NCBI GenBank assembly: GCA_037975125.1 | Contig: CM075860.1 | Coordinates: forward strand, 26,082,670-26,146,669 | Length of the DNA stretch: 64,000 nt | From: Latrodectus hesperus | Taxonomy: Eukaryota; Arthropoda; Arachnida; Araneae; Theridiidae | Reading direction: 5' to 3' | In this document: piece by piece, positions 25,486 through 38,364 of the stretch | Position numbering within the stretch: the first letter of the stretch is position 1 | Layout of the letters: the number at the start of each line of letters is the position of its first letter | Made by a program: the position numbers and the translations under genes | The notes under the pieces: generated by a model | The model's database searches: none | Told to the model about the DNA's origin: nothing | What the model saw: the letters and a program-made list of their open reading frames with translations, nothing else

Positions 25486-27939
25486 AAAGCTCTTAAATGA
25501 AACACAAAATGAAATGAATATTGTATTTTAAAGAATACAATAAATTAATTTGATTGAGAATTTGAAGTGAATTAAGAGAGGGATATTGTGACAAAACATT
25601 TTAAATAATAAAGCGTATTAAAAATAAGTTTATTAACATATTTGATTGAATGATCTGAGGCATTTCATTTAACCAAAAAAAAAAAAAAAACTTTTTTTTG
25701 ATCCGCAAAATACATACTATAGTAAAGGCAGATATTAAACTCACGAATTATTAAATTGAAAGTTATTATAGTGTTAATTGCTTAGTTACTAGGTTGTTTA
25801 TGAAACATAAATATTAATGAAATATTTTTAGTCCCTTTTAAGTATATAAACATTTAAAAAGAAATAAAATGCGAGATGTGTGTGTGTATGTGAATCTGTC
25901 CTCTCATATGTTCAATTCCTTAAAGTAGAATTTTTTTCTCAGGAATAAATGAAAAATAACAGGCTTCAAAACATACTTTGAATTTTTTTTTACCTGAAAT
26001 TACCTCCTGGAGCAAAATATTATTAGCCTCTTTTGTGATTTCTATACTAAATTCATACATAAATTTGATCGAAAACTTTTCTGGTCAGTTTAAGGAAACA
26101 TCTCGAAGTCAGGGAATTATGTGATATAGGCAACGTTCGCTCTTTTATAGCTTTAAATAAATTATCCGTGACAAGACAGTAATGGCACGTTTGGGAGAGA
26201 AATCTGGTTTTCTCTTTGGCTTAATGCTTGCATGTTCATTTTTAGAAGATTCCCTCCGTGAAGTGTCCAAACAGAATAGAGAAGAGAAATAGCATGGTTT
26301 TGCTCGCCTGGGTTTAATTTGGAAAGAAACTTCAAACACATACAGTTTGTGCTAAGCAATTATGAAATGTAAATTAAGAAATGTATACGAAACAGAGTTA
26401 AATGAATATAGATATATGGAAAAATTGCTTGCTCCAGAGCGATTTTAAATTAAATGGAATTAATTTGTGAGTTGTATTTAAATATTGTTTGACTTCAGAT
26501 ATTTATTTAAATCAAGATCAAGGCACACTTCATATTTTACAGTAGTGTTTATTTAATATGTTAGATTTTGTTGAGCCTTTCTTTTCTCCATGTATTTTTA
26601 TTAAAAACATCTCTTTTGCTAAGCATTTTCTCAAAATATATTTGCAAGACGGTGAAGTAATTCTTTATTCTTATTATTTCATTTATCATTCTTAAGCTTT
26701 AAATCACGATCGTAATGCTTCAGTTGCCAAATCGATTAATTCCAGAAAGAAAGAAGTTTAGTGTAATGATAAACCAATATATCACAATATATACTTTTAA
26801 AATTAACTATATTTATGTTATTTAACAGGGTTTGATGGGAGATTTAATGCTTATTATAATATATAAAATATCTGTTAATACATACAGCTATATATTATAT
26901 ATAGTTTTGATGTATTAAAATTTAATAACCTTCGGAAAGTGGAATATGATTGATTTCGCAAGTTATGCATTCATTTATATGATCATTACAAATTAAATTA
27001 TTTAATTAAAAATAATCCCGTATTATTTCCATTTTTAAAATATAAATTATGTGTTTTTGATATGGAAATGGAGAATGGACTTATATTTATGAAACAATAT
27101 TGTAACTTTCAGGAACTTCTTAACTTTAAAAGTAAAATTCAAATGTTCTTAAAAGTGATTAAACGTACCATGAAAACAGAGTAATTATATGATTTGGAAC
27201 TTGATGTACTTTAAATAATTTTAGTATAAAAAAGCTTTTAAATTGATACTTCTATGAATAAATTAACATTAGGAAAATACTTGTGGCAATGTTAACATAC
27301 GCTTGTAGAATTCAGAATAATTCGGTAATATTCAATTCATTACTTAAAAGGGTTAAGGTATTTTGATTTGTTGGAAGAAAAATCACACACTAAAATAGTT
27401 ATAATTGACAATTGAGAATTAAATTAAAATATGTGCATAGTCCAAATGCTGTGGGAATTCTCCTTTCTTATACTACTTGGACTATACGGTTTATTTCTAC
27501 TCGTAGTTTCAGTTTCTTTATAGTTTCTAATCCTTATTTGAGAAAAGTTTCAAATAATGATTGCTTCCATTGCATTCAAAAATTTATTGAAGGTTTTCTA
27601 GTACATAAAAAGAAGCTATATTGTTTGGATAGAAAAATTCTCAACTTCCATTCTGAATAGTTGAAGACTAATATAGTAGTCTTTACAATTGATGCTTAGG
27701 ATTACAATTGTAAATAATAAACATTTGATTCCCATCTGCTGCATGAAACTTTGGAATAAATGTTTTGCCAACATTTTTAAAATATTCGAAACAATTTTAC
27801 TACTTTTCGTCAAGAATAATTCGAAAGACTCTTAATTAACTCTTGATAATTCAATAGCACAAATTCCAAATCTATTTTATATAACGAGTGCATTCTTATT
27901 GATATATTATTAATCAATTTTTGGTGCTTTCTGCTGTCA
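25486..27939. other. AT-rich noncoding DNA with one GC-richer island
   Basis: The island at about 26150-26345 has overlapping short frames on both strands and reads like a repeat, but I cannot name it. The remainder is AT-rich. Frames at 27412-27813 show no recognisable domain. Confidence 0.45.
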
Positions 27940-28090
27940 TGGCATTTCTTCCACTGGAGTGATGTGGGTGTAGAGATAAGGGTCTCTTGATCATGGTTCA
28001 AAATTACGAGGCGCTTGGTGATGGGCAAATATTTCAAAGCCCTTAATCTTAAGGTACAGTTTGGATCTTGCCTGCACCAATATTGTATGT
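27940..28090 (-). repeat. Dispersed repeat, family R1, copy 3 (inverted)
   Basis: Its reverse complement contains GCAGGCAAGATCCAAACTGT, then TTGCCCATCACCAAGCGCCT and CACATCACTCCAGTGGAAGA. It aligns with the copies at 1076-1380 and 3530-3690. The two opposed open frames over it are shadows of the repeat. Confidence 0.6.
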
Positions 28091-29338
28091 ATGTCTTGAA
28101 ATTTGAATTCCTTAAATGTGAATATTGTGCTTTTTTTATCATTACAAATAATCATTTTTCAGGAAATGGCGACATAATATTTACACAACACATCTAATTT
28201 CCTTTCAAAATTGTTTTACATTTATTCAGAAGAAATTAATCAGCAATATTATACATTGAGATATAAAAGTTATTTAATAAAGCGCTTACAAGAATGCCAG
28301 TGTCATTTTATAACTTAAAAGGAAATTGGGAATAACTACAAATAAATAGTGAAATAAGACATTGAATATTTAAAATATTAGAAGATTTTAGTATAAAGCA
28401 ATAAGTAATCTCAACATTTAATTACCTGTTAAAACCTTCATCTGATTCAAAATTAAACATTACATTTTATGATATTGCCCAAAACTTACAAATTATAAAA
28501 GTAAATAATCATTAAATAAAGGTTAAATTCAAATGAGAAAAAAATTAAATAAAAAATATTTCTTGTGTGTACTGAGATGGTTTAAACATTCAAAAATATA
28601 TTTTCTCAAAGGGAAGGATAACTACGTTTTTATATTTTTAGGGATAAAACGTAAAATTTATACCATTAAAATTATTTAACTAAAAATTAAGAGGACTACA
28701 AAATTTTTTTCCCAAAATCTTTTATCTGTATATAGGTATAGTATTGAAAAAAAAAAAAAGCGTCACATAGACGGAAAAAGAATTTTTTCATAAACTTTTT
28801 TTAATCCTTAAGTGCAAGAAATTCCTTTCAGTAGATATTGTATGTATTTTTTAAATCCAGTATTCTACATCTCTTACATACATATTTTCTTAATACTTAG
28901 CATTTTTTCTGCCCTTTCGTATTTATAGTGGAGAAGCGTGGTTCATAGCTTTTTCCCTTTGAAGCTTCTATTTTGTCACAAAGATAAATAATGTTTTTAG
29001 AGTAAAACATCTAAGCATACACAGAGCGAAACCTCTAAGCAAGTTTCCTAAAAGGACTCCATATATACTGTAGTATACATACTTCAAGGAAATATTTTCC
29101 TTTTATAACATATGTGGCCAATTGAATTAAATATTTCAATAAATGTAATTTTTCTACTGTTTGTCAGTTCTTAACTAAATTAGCATTCATGTCACTGATG
29201 CGGAATAATATTTAAATATTTATTTAATTTCATATTATTTCCAACAATTCGTCCAAGTCATTTTTCAATATAGCTACAAAATAGCTAAATTTAATAAATA
29301 AATCTTTTAGTGTGAAGCTCAATTAAGAGAAATTTATA
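28091..29338. other. AT-rich noncoding DNA
   Basis: Nothing recognised. Confidence 0.5.
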
Positions 29339-29545
29339 GAAGATATATTATTATATATATAGGCACAATGAAAAAGATATATTATTATAGGAAGATATAT
29401 TATTATAGGAAGATTTATATTATAGGATATTATAAATCTTCCTATAATAATATTTGTTTTATATCTTCCTATAATTATTATTATAGGAAGATATATTATT
29501 ATATATTATAGAAGATGTATATTATATATATAGGCACAAAGAAAA
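29339..29545. repeat. Cluster of inverted and direct TATAGGAAGAT repeats
   Basis: Perfect 21-bp arms (29399-29419 and 29431-29451) around an 11-nt loop lie next to a second inverted repeat with 15-bp arms (29460-29474 and 29481-29495). The cluster is framed by a 17-bp direct repeat TATATATATAGGCACAA (29352-29368 and 29523-29539). It would form strong hairpins. It could be a small foldback element or a slippage-expanded palindrome. Confidence 0.85.
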
Positions 29546-30045
29546 ATTATAAACCCAAATAATATATAATTAAAAATTTATATACGAAACATATACAAAT
29601 CAAAATATAAATTATACATTCTTAATGTAAAAAACTGTGCCTATAAGTGCTTGTCTGATGTTTTTACAAATGTAATAACATATTAGGTCATTTTACTTTT
29701 TTTCATTGTTAAAATAAAAGCATATTTATACGCGTGTAATTCTTTAATTTATTTCTCCCTATAAATTTTTGAAAGTTAAGTGGCAAATTAATATTCTATA
29801 GGGAAATACACATTTTCCTCCAGTCATTGTATTTCATTATTCGTTGTACTAAAGTTGTACATATTTTTCTTTAATTGAAATTGTTTTGTGATATTAAATG
29901 ACATAAAATGATATAATAGTGAGAAAAGAATACTGATATGACGTTCTGATAAGAAATTTTTATCATAAGAATGAATTTTATTGAAAACAAAGGGCATGTT
30001 TTAATATCTCAAGATTTTGAAAAAAATATCGAGAAAGTATTTTTT
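29546..30045. other. AT-rich DNA, nothing recognised
   Basis: No gene or repeat identified. Confidence 0.5.
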
Positions 30046-30297
30046 GTTGTTGTTGTGTAATATGGGGTGCGCTGCTCCACTTTTCCAACTGAACCATATT
30101 TGGTGTGGAGTTCGACTTCTTCAGTAACCACATGCTATAGGTACCCTTTTATACGGTAGGCAACCATTTACACCTCATTCATACAAGGAAGGGACAAAGA
30201 AGGATAGATAAAGTACATCCATGCCCGAACCGGGATTCGAATCCAGAACCTCCTTATCCGCAGTCAGGCACATTGACCATTAGACAAGTTGGGTGGC
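30046..30297 (-). mobile_element. tRNA-derived SINE, family S1
   Basis: Minus-strand copy flanked by AAAGTATTTTT (30034-30044) and AAAGTACTTTT (30298-30308). The head begins GCCACCCAACTTGTCTAATG; the B-box region is GGATTCGAATCC, followed by GGTTCGGGCATGG. The 3' end holds a CTCCAC/GTGGAG hairpin and a (CAA)n tail (TTG repeats at 30046-30057 on the plus strand). It aligns with 20266-20583 over the tRNA head and body. Pol III transcription from the internal promoter would be expected in an active member. Confidence 0.88.
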
Positions 30298-33200
30298 AAA
30301 GTACTTTTTATATAGTTTTTTTTAATTATTCACGTAAATTTTGTTTTAAATATGCATAGTAAATTTTTGAAATTGATTGTGAATTTTTACATGGCATTGA
30401 GAAAGGTACAGGGGAAATTAGCGGCAGTTTTAACTTTGGTTGAGAAAGTTACACCGATTCAAATGATACTAAGGATAAATCTCAAAAGTTCATGTGTTTA
30501 GTAATTATTTATGTATTTGGAATATTTAGAGAGTGATCTTATACTTTGAGGGCTATGTTAGGCTAATCCGTCTATCAGTATCATTTGGGTTAAATAATTC
30601 CAGGACTCTTGCTCAATAGTACCTGTAAAAAAAGTCGTAGAGATTCATACAGCAAAATAAAAATTTTCTGCTCATGCAAAGAACTGAATAATTGGAGTCA
30701 TTAACAAACTTGAGCAGCTTCGTCCGTATCATTATTTACCAAATGATAAGTAATCAGTAGTGAAATATCAATAATTGTATATCGTTAATATCACATAATT
30801 AATACTTCTAAAGACCAGTCATTAATTGGCAAAGCTTGACTGACAACTTATTATAGTTTGTTTCTCAAATAGCAAAAAAGTTTGTCGAAACATGAATATA
30901 AAGAATTTGTATCGATAGTAATAGCTAAAAGATTACAAGTGCAGATGGTTGTATTCTAGCCTTTATTGTATTCCTGGTCACACACAATCACATGTTCGGA
31001 ATGCTATTGTAGGCCAAGATTAATTATAACTACAGATTAAAATGTGTAAAAAAACATAAATGGCTCAATGATTGTATATCATATATTGATGACTTTATAC
31101 AATAAACAACCACTGTCTTTTTTATAGAAAAATATGATCATTTCTATATACTTTGCACTTAGATCTATTTCCGATTTGGGCTTAAGTCCCCCAAATTTAC
31201 TATGAAAAGGTCTATAAAGGAAATGGTAGAATATTAACTTGGATCACTTCGTAGTCACTTATTGGAAGCAAAAATTAAAGTGGGTTAGTTTGTTCGAACA
31301 GATGAGTTTATATACATTCTTAAAAAATTATACTAACTTGCATACGAACCAAAATACAGTGTATTAATAAAATTACCCATTTCGAAATGTCTAGTAATTA
31401 GTAAAATATTTAATATAGGTTAAATTAATAACATCACTGATTCCAAAAGTTCCATGACACTTGTACGTGAACTTCTAAATATGTTTAATATTACCCAGTA
31501 GAATATCAAAATGCTAGTTGATTTCCCACTAACTACGATCATTCATGTCATTCACGCAGCTATGTCGGTTATGATCTTAGACTTTATGTAATCAATGTTA
31601 CACACTTTCCTGTTGTAAATGATATCTTTTACAAACTCTCAAAGAGGAAAACATGTAGCTCTGTCATGTATTTGGGTCCTCCGAAGAAAATCGTCCAACA
31701 GCTATTTTGAGATGGTGTACGGAGACTATAAAGAAAACAAATTCAAATAGGAAAAGGAAATAGTATATCATTAATGATATTTACAAAAGAAAAATCCTTC
31801 AAATAAGAAAACAGAATTGCTTTTGGAAATTTTCACACTATAAAAGGAGGAGAATCATTTCATGAATAAATCCCATGAGCTCGCTTACAAATTTAATTGA
31901 ATACCAAAATGTGTCAAAAACTTTATAGAAAATAATGCATTGATTTTAATGTTCAGGATACCACATCTACGGGATCAAAATATCTTTATTTTTATTTATC
32001 GCTGTTTATTATCTACTTAAATCATCTATTTTAATAAGTTATTTTTCGGAGTTACATGTTTTTAAAACAGCAATGATCAATGAAATTTATTTTTTTAAAA
32101 AACAAAAGTTACAAATTTTAATTTAAAAATGTAATGGATATTGTGTGTTTGATATAAAAAAATCTAAGATTTTCCAACAATTTCAATGCAATTTGTGAAA
32201 AAGCTTCTTCTAACATTTAGTAAATTAAAAAAATTACAAAAGTCAGTGTGTATGCTATTTAATGATAAAATCTAAAAATCAATTGATAGCGAAAAAAGTT
32301 ACTGTTTTAATTGCCATTTCTGATCTCTTAAACTTGCTTCATCAGTCGATAGCTCTATTTATGACTTACACATAAAAAGTGTAACGTCATTCACTGTCGT
32401 TTGAATAGTAATAAACAGAGCGTAAATCTGTGAATTCTGCTTGTGGTAACAGAATGAATCTTTTCACTCCAGTAACTTTTATTACAACTCCCAAAAGACT
32501 TCTTTTCATACTGGACGGCAAAATAGTCTAAGCTTTAAAGCAAAAAAATAAAATTTTGGTTACGAATAGACCCGGTGAGACCACTCTAAGGCAGTGCAGC
32601 CGTTTTTCCCATCATAGTCTCGATATTGAAAGCTCGTATATATAAAATTCGGTGCCATTTTAAAGGTCATCGAAATAAAATCCTAAAGGTGTCAGTTCAA
32701 AGAAATTGATTTCTCTTATATCTTTTCAAAGAGTATTTCATTCATGACCTGCATATTTTATTCATTGAAAGTTTTGCTCTTTGAGTTTTCAATAAAAAAC
32801 TTGAAGTTTTAAGCTTTTTATATATTAATTTTGCAGCTCATTAATTTTCATTTTAAATTAAAAATCCCTCCCTTCAAAGTTTGATTTTCAAGATTTACTA
32901 GTAAGATAAATTGTTGCGGATGATTTAATGTTTCTTTTATACTTGAATTGATACAAAGTAAAAGCAAATATTTGAATTAAATTTTTTAGGAATGGCAGTA
33001 TACTTTATACTCAATACTGCTTGTTCAAGGAAATATTGTTGCATCCATCGGCTTGACAGTGTAATTACATAATCAGATTTTGTCCAAAACGGTATAATTT
33101 GTTCGAGGCACTCCAAGTAATTTTCCAACATTTGTGGATAGCATTATTAAATCTTGGTTTCATTACCATGTTGCATATGGTTGAGAATATGAGTTCAATT

Positions 33201-33879
33201 ATTCCTGATACATAAGAGCACCAGTCATACAACGATTCATAATAAGTATTCCAAAACTAAGGTCCGGTGAAAAATGTCACAGGTTATAGAATTGAATGAC
33301 GTATCACGCCTGGATGTGTATTCCCCCCTGTCGATATAATAGTCGTTTGGAATTTCCCAATAGACCGTTAGGCGGCGCAGAGATCGATTATCAGTATTTT
33401 GTAATTTGCACTAGCTGATCACAAAGCACGCTCTTTTTGTCGTAGCGACTAATTAACCAGTGTTAGCGTATTGACTTCCATGGATAGTTAAGAATAGCAG
33501 CCTTAGTTTTTTTGGCTATATAACAAGAAATTAGTAATCGGATAAATACAATTCCACCAATTTCTAGGAATAGAGAAGATCAATTTTCTCCTCTCGATGA
33601 AGATTTTTATAAATTTTTGGTTAAACAAACATTTAGCTGTTGAAATTTATATCGAATAATCTGAACTACTCCACTGTCAAAGTACAGTAGAGATAGAATT
33701 ATTAGTTGATGTTAAAAGAAAGGAATGATTTTTTCAGTTTTTCAGGGAAAACTAAAAATGAAATTTTTTGTGCTTATCCGGTATCTATGAGAATCAGCCA
33801 ACATCTATTTTTCATCCCCCTAAATGTTAGGGGTAGTACAACCCTAAATTTTTTTTTATTTTTTTAGGTTAGTTCTGTA
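30298..33879. other. AT-rich noncoding DNA with small GC-richer patches
   Basis: Patches at about 31130-31270, 31500-31720 and 33200-33480 have more balanced composition but no readable frame. The 64-codon minus frame at 32937-33131 is not recognised. These may be unnamed old repeats. Confidence 0.4.
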
Positions 33880-34375
33880 AGTTCCTAATAGATGGCGGTT
33901 TAGCATCTAAGTTGCACAGGTATTCGGCAGATGGCGACGTGTTTATTTTTCTAGATTATACCATCTTCGAGAAAATTATCGTGCGCGCGCAAGCGCGTGG
34001 TTAAATATAGAATTTACATATATTTTCATGATGTATAATGATACTATAACAATTTTTCGTGAATCATTTTCATAATTATACTTTGTATTGTGTTATTATT
34101 GTGCAGTATTCAGTTTGAATATTTTTAATATTATAAATAGTAAAATAAAATTTTATTTATTACTGTTTTTCTCTACTAATTTTCATACCACCTCGAAAAT
34201 ATGTAAGTATTTCTTGATAGCCTTTTATTATTTTTTATTTTTATTTTATAATTTGATAATTATTAATTTATTCAGTAGAACATTTTGATCTAATTTATTT
34301 ATTCAAATGATAAATTCTTTTAATTTTTTTTATTTCAGTATAATGCCGCGGAAAAAATTTTTAGTTTTAATATAA
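33880..34375 (+). other. Possible 5' end of an unrecognised element or gene with a small leader intron
   Basis: A GC-richer stretch (two AGATGGCG-type motifs and a GTGCGCGCGCAAGCGCG run near 33980) is followed by a good donor, ATATGTAAGT at about 34200. About 140 bp later comes a TTTATTTCAG acceptor immediately before TATAATGCCGCGG. The frame from that ATG closes after about 11 codons (MPRKKFLVLI). It may be the broken leader of a DNA transposon. Weak evidence. Confidence 0.25.
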
Positions 34376-35221
34376 TTTAAAATTAAAATAATAATAGTTC
34401 GATGTCAATGTTATCTACCTCATTTATAACAATTTATTTTTAGATGTCTTTAATTTATATAGTATATTTTATAAGTAAGTCACTGATTACAAACTATAAT
34501 TTAATATAAGATGAATAAAATGTAAATTCAGAAAGTATATGTTGATTTGTGCTTAATTTCAAAATTTCGATACTTTACCTATTACTATTAAATTTTGGTG
34601 AAACGTTTTATTTTTAATCTCCTATGAATGAACCTATTCTAAATTTTTTTAGAAAATATTAATTTGATTGAACCCAAGAATTAGTAAAAAATTGATTCAA
34701 TGTATTTTAAAACTAAAAATAATATATTTTTAAAGCAGTAGCATATTTTTAAAATGTTATTAAATGAAAATTTTAACTATAATTATCTTGCCTTTGTTAG
34801 TACTATGCTTACAAAGAGCAACGAATGTATAGTGTCGCGACTTTAACAAATATTCATATCATTACCACGAGAAGCAATTTAAAATAAATATTTTTTAACT
34901 AAAATAAATTCAAAGTTCTAAGAATTTATGATATTAAATGTAACACAACTTTTTATTGTAAATAATTTCTGCAACGGGAAAGGACTCTTATGTCTTAGGT
35001 GAATGACAACCAGTTTATTTTAAGAATGTTATTATCAAAAAATAAAAGTTATGTTAAAGTTACAGTGTGAAATAATAAATAGAATTCTGGATGTCGAGAT
35101 TTGTGCTGTTGTTATTTATTTTAACTAACCTGTTTTATTTTAATTTGGACAAAGCACATAGTTTACGGCAATTATAGAAACACTATAGACAAGATGGAAA
35201 TATGCTTTGTTTTCCCACATT
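34376..35221. other. AT-rich DNA, nothing recognised
   Basis: No gene or repeat identified before the mariner fragment. Confidence 0.5.
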
Positions 35222-35785
35222 ATTAATAGAGACAAGACATATATAGCATACATCAACGCAGAATCAAGAGTCAATGCAGTGGTGCCATTTTGGATCACAC
35301 AAACCAAACATGTGTAAACAATCGCAGTCCATGAATTGCAAAATAATTTCCACCAGGACAAAAAGGCGTCCTTTTGATCGATTTCATTTACCATGGAACA
35401 GCTATTACAACTGATGTGTACTGTCCAAAGCTCACGGAATTGAGATTTGCTATCGAAAACCGATACAGTGTGAGACTATTCTTACAACTTTTTGCACGAT
35501 AACACAATCTCTCATACCGCAGCCAAAACCAAAAAGAAGATTCAAGAGTTTCTTTAGAAACTGCTTGATCACCCTACATACATTCCCGATTTTGTGCAAA
35601 GAGACTATTTCCTCTTCCTGCTATTGAAACAGTGACTTGGCGAACAACAATTTCAAATCGATGAACTTAAGGTATGTGTTACCAATTGGTTCAGATCCCA
35701 GACTTCTATAACGTGGGTTAAAGTTAGTGCAGCATTACAGAAAGTATTTAAATGTGAACGAAAATTATGTGGAAAAGTGAACTAG
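35222..35785 (+). pseudogene. Degenerate mariner transposase (DD34D type)
   Basis: Plus-strand frames give INRDKTYIAYINAE (first Asp), QESMQWCHFGSHKP, GQKGVLLIDFIYHGTAITTD, VYCPKLTELRFAIENRYSV, then FLHDNTISHTAAKTKK (second Asp) and IPDFVQRDYFLF (third Asp, 34 residues after the second). The C-terminal region ends at TAG (35783-35785). This is the catalytic domain of a mariner element, a cut-and-paste enzyme using TA targets. At least two frameshifts and two in-frame stops (after KIQEFL and after LLLKQ) break it, and the N-terminal half is missing. The 84-codon minus-strand frame over the first part is a shadow. All three Asp are still present. Confidence 0.88.
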
Positions 35786-38029
35786 ATATGTAATTACATG
35801 TTACTGTTAATGTTAATAAAAACCTTGTCCTTGTCTTGGTTTCGACCTGTTTGTATCTTGTTTTAATATGACCAAGCGGGTCTTAGTTTGGAATACCCTT
35901 CGTACATTTTTACCATGTATTCGAATTTTAAATTTTTGACACTTTCTACTAATAGTTAAAAGCTTTTTTATAATTTGGTTGAAATGATATTAAATATCGC
36001 AAAAATTAGATTTTTTTTTGGAATGGAATATTAGTTATTCCTGTATATAATAAAAAGTAATTAAGAAAACAAGTGTAATATATAAATGAAACGGGTGATT
36101 CGTTAGCAGACTTGAAGTTACTATAAATGTGTTACTGATTCGGTTATTGATTAATTTACAATTAAATAGTAATATAAGAAAATAATTTCAAAGTAGTAAA
36201 AATTTCACATTCGTTTGCTTCAAGAATAAAATATTAAATTAGTTTCTTAATTAAATTTGATTCAGACAAACATAATTTAAAACCAAATAACTGTAGAAAA
36301 TTTATTTTGTTTCAAATTAATTTATTAAGACTTTTCTAATACAAATTAACCTTTCAAACATTGTTTTCCTTATAGTTAAAGCTGTAAGATTATTTGAACA
36401 TTAAATAAGTATTTTATTATAATGTAACATTTATATACAATGCAATGATTATTTATGTAACAATTATTTTTTATTACTATGTAATAACTTATTGCATCTT
36501 TTACGTTTAACTCGCATCCTTCTCAGATTAACAATATTTTCCTTCCAAATGATTTTAGTTGTTTTTCAAAATTAATTGCTAGTTTATTATGTACGAAAGT
36601 TAAGTTAGTTTTTATAAGAAGTTTTTAAAATATACCATTTGTATAAGTTTTTGCTTTTAAAATTTATACGAAAAATAGAATTTGGTTAATTGTCACTATA
36701 ATCAAAGATTACCATGATTGTTTCGACCGGGATCCTTATTGTTTAAAGGAGATTCTTTATTATTAGAAACATTCTCACCCAAGATGTCACAAATTCGAAT
36801 AGATGAGTTGTTCAGTCAAATGATAAATCAAATGGCACCTACTCAACTTAAAAATAAAGGTTGTAAATGTTATCAATAAAAGACGTTATTATGAGGATCT
36901 ATGTTAAACTTCCGTTGAATTAATAAAAATGTGTCAGTTTTCGACAATTTTTTTTATATTTAAGTTCAAATTGAAGTTCCTGGTTTACTAAAACTGATCA
37001 ATGACAATGAGTGAGGCTTAGACGATAGATTAGGGTGAATCTTAATTTATAATATTTAAAAGGTCAATTTTAATCCCATGGAACTTGATTGCTGTGTAGA
37101 CTTCTGACTAATAATTAATGCATGTGAATTGATCCCAAATAATGAATTCCATTTTGAAAAAGTATTCACAGTCAAACAAAAGATCTGCAACATCCACACA
37201 AACATTACATCAGAGAAATATAAAATATTAAGAATGAAAATAATTCATTAATATTTGACAGCTCGATTTAAAACTAACTATACTTAAGAGTTTAAGATAT
37301 GTAATTTTTCAAATTATGTAAGACACTTTTAAATTCCAATCTTTGAATAATTGCAAAAAATTTGCATATAATTTGGATTTTTAGATCAGATTTGGCACGA
37401 ATTAACAACACCGAGAGAACTCATGGATAGATTTATTTTAAGTCAGAGTGTGGTCACTATACAGATATTAAAGCAAAACAATTTAATTATACATGCTACA
37501 AATGTAAGTGATAGGTATTGTTTTAAAGATTTTAAATTTTTTCTGTTTATTACGAAAACTGAAAAATATTCCTTACAATTGTAAAAATAGAAATTCTGAA
37601 TTTAAATATTTATATAAAAAGTGACTTTACTTTATATGAATCCAAATTACATTAAATGATTTTGATCATTTACTGAAATTATTAAATTTACTATGAATTT
37701 AAATTTAATTGTAATGTATTGTTTCTTCTCAATATTGAAAGTAAAATTGAACGCAAGATATTTTCAGTAAAGTATAGAAAAAAATGAAAATACAATAAAT
37801 ATTTTTTGAAAGAAGCATGTAAATAAACCTTGTTAAATGTAAGTTAAATATTGAAAATGTGAAACAATAGAATTTATAAAAACAATTTTAAATAGTCTAT
37901 CTTACTATTTACGTTTTAAGTAGCTTAGAAATAAGTTTTAAAAGAATTTAAGTGATATTTATATGAATAAATAATATTCGTTATTAAAAAATTGGGCCAG
38001 TTTATAAATGTATAAACTAACAAAATTAA
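35786..38029. other. AT-rich DNA between the mariner remnant and SYCP3
   Basis: No coding exon or repeat recognised. Confidence 0.5.
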
Positions 38030-38035
38030 TTTATT
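38030..38035 (-). promoter_or_regulatory. Candidate SYCP3 polyadenylation signal
   Basis: AATAAA on the minus strand about 170 bp after the SYCP3 stop codon. The position is plausible, but AT-rich DNA produces many chance matches. Confidence 0.35.
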
Positions 38036-38205
38036 AATTTTGAACTTTTTAAATGTGATGGAATTACTCTTGATAAAAAAGGCATAGTTTTGCCTGAAGA
38101 CATTTTTCCATAGAAAATATTAACAAATTATGTGATGAGTATGGTTAGGTTCATATCAGTTGCTTTATGTGAATTACTTCACTTTACAAAAGTAATCTCG
38201 AAATT

Positions 38206-38364
38206 TCAGGGGAGCAATTGTTTTAAATGTTTTCGAACATTCATCATTTCTTGCTGCTGTATATCCATCAATATTTTTTTCTGTAAAAGAGCCATTTCTT
38301 TTTTTAATTCTCCGTGAACTGCTGAATATTGTTCGACATGACTTTCTTCCAGCTGTGTCATACC
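38206..38364 (-). CDS. SYCP3: SYCP3 exon 4 (terminal coding exon)
   Basis: 52 codons plus TGA (38206-38208), after acceptor TATTTTAG|GGTATGACA. It encodes GMTQLEESHVEQYSA, then LKKEMALLQKKILMDIQQQE and RKHLKQLLP. The KKEMALLQKKI and QQQE motifs match the C-terminal assembly region of SYCP3. The opposite-strand frame at 38132-38317 is a shadow. Confidence 0.93.
   Translation of the reverse strand, partial: GMTQLEESHVEQYSAVHGELKKEMALLQKKILMDIQQQEMMNVRKHLKQLLP

Noticed and set aside
26145..26359. Overlapping minus-strand frames and a plus-strand frame MARLGEKSGFLFG
   Set aside because: All are short and overlap each other in a patch that looks like an old repeat.
35140..35394. 84-codon minus-strand frame resembling a membrane protein
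   Set aside because: Antisense of the mariner transposase remnant; the plus strand carries the family motifs.
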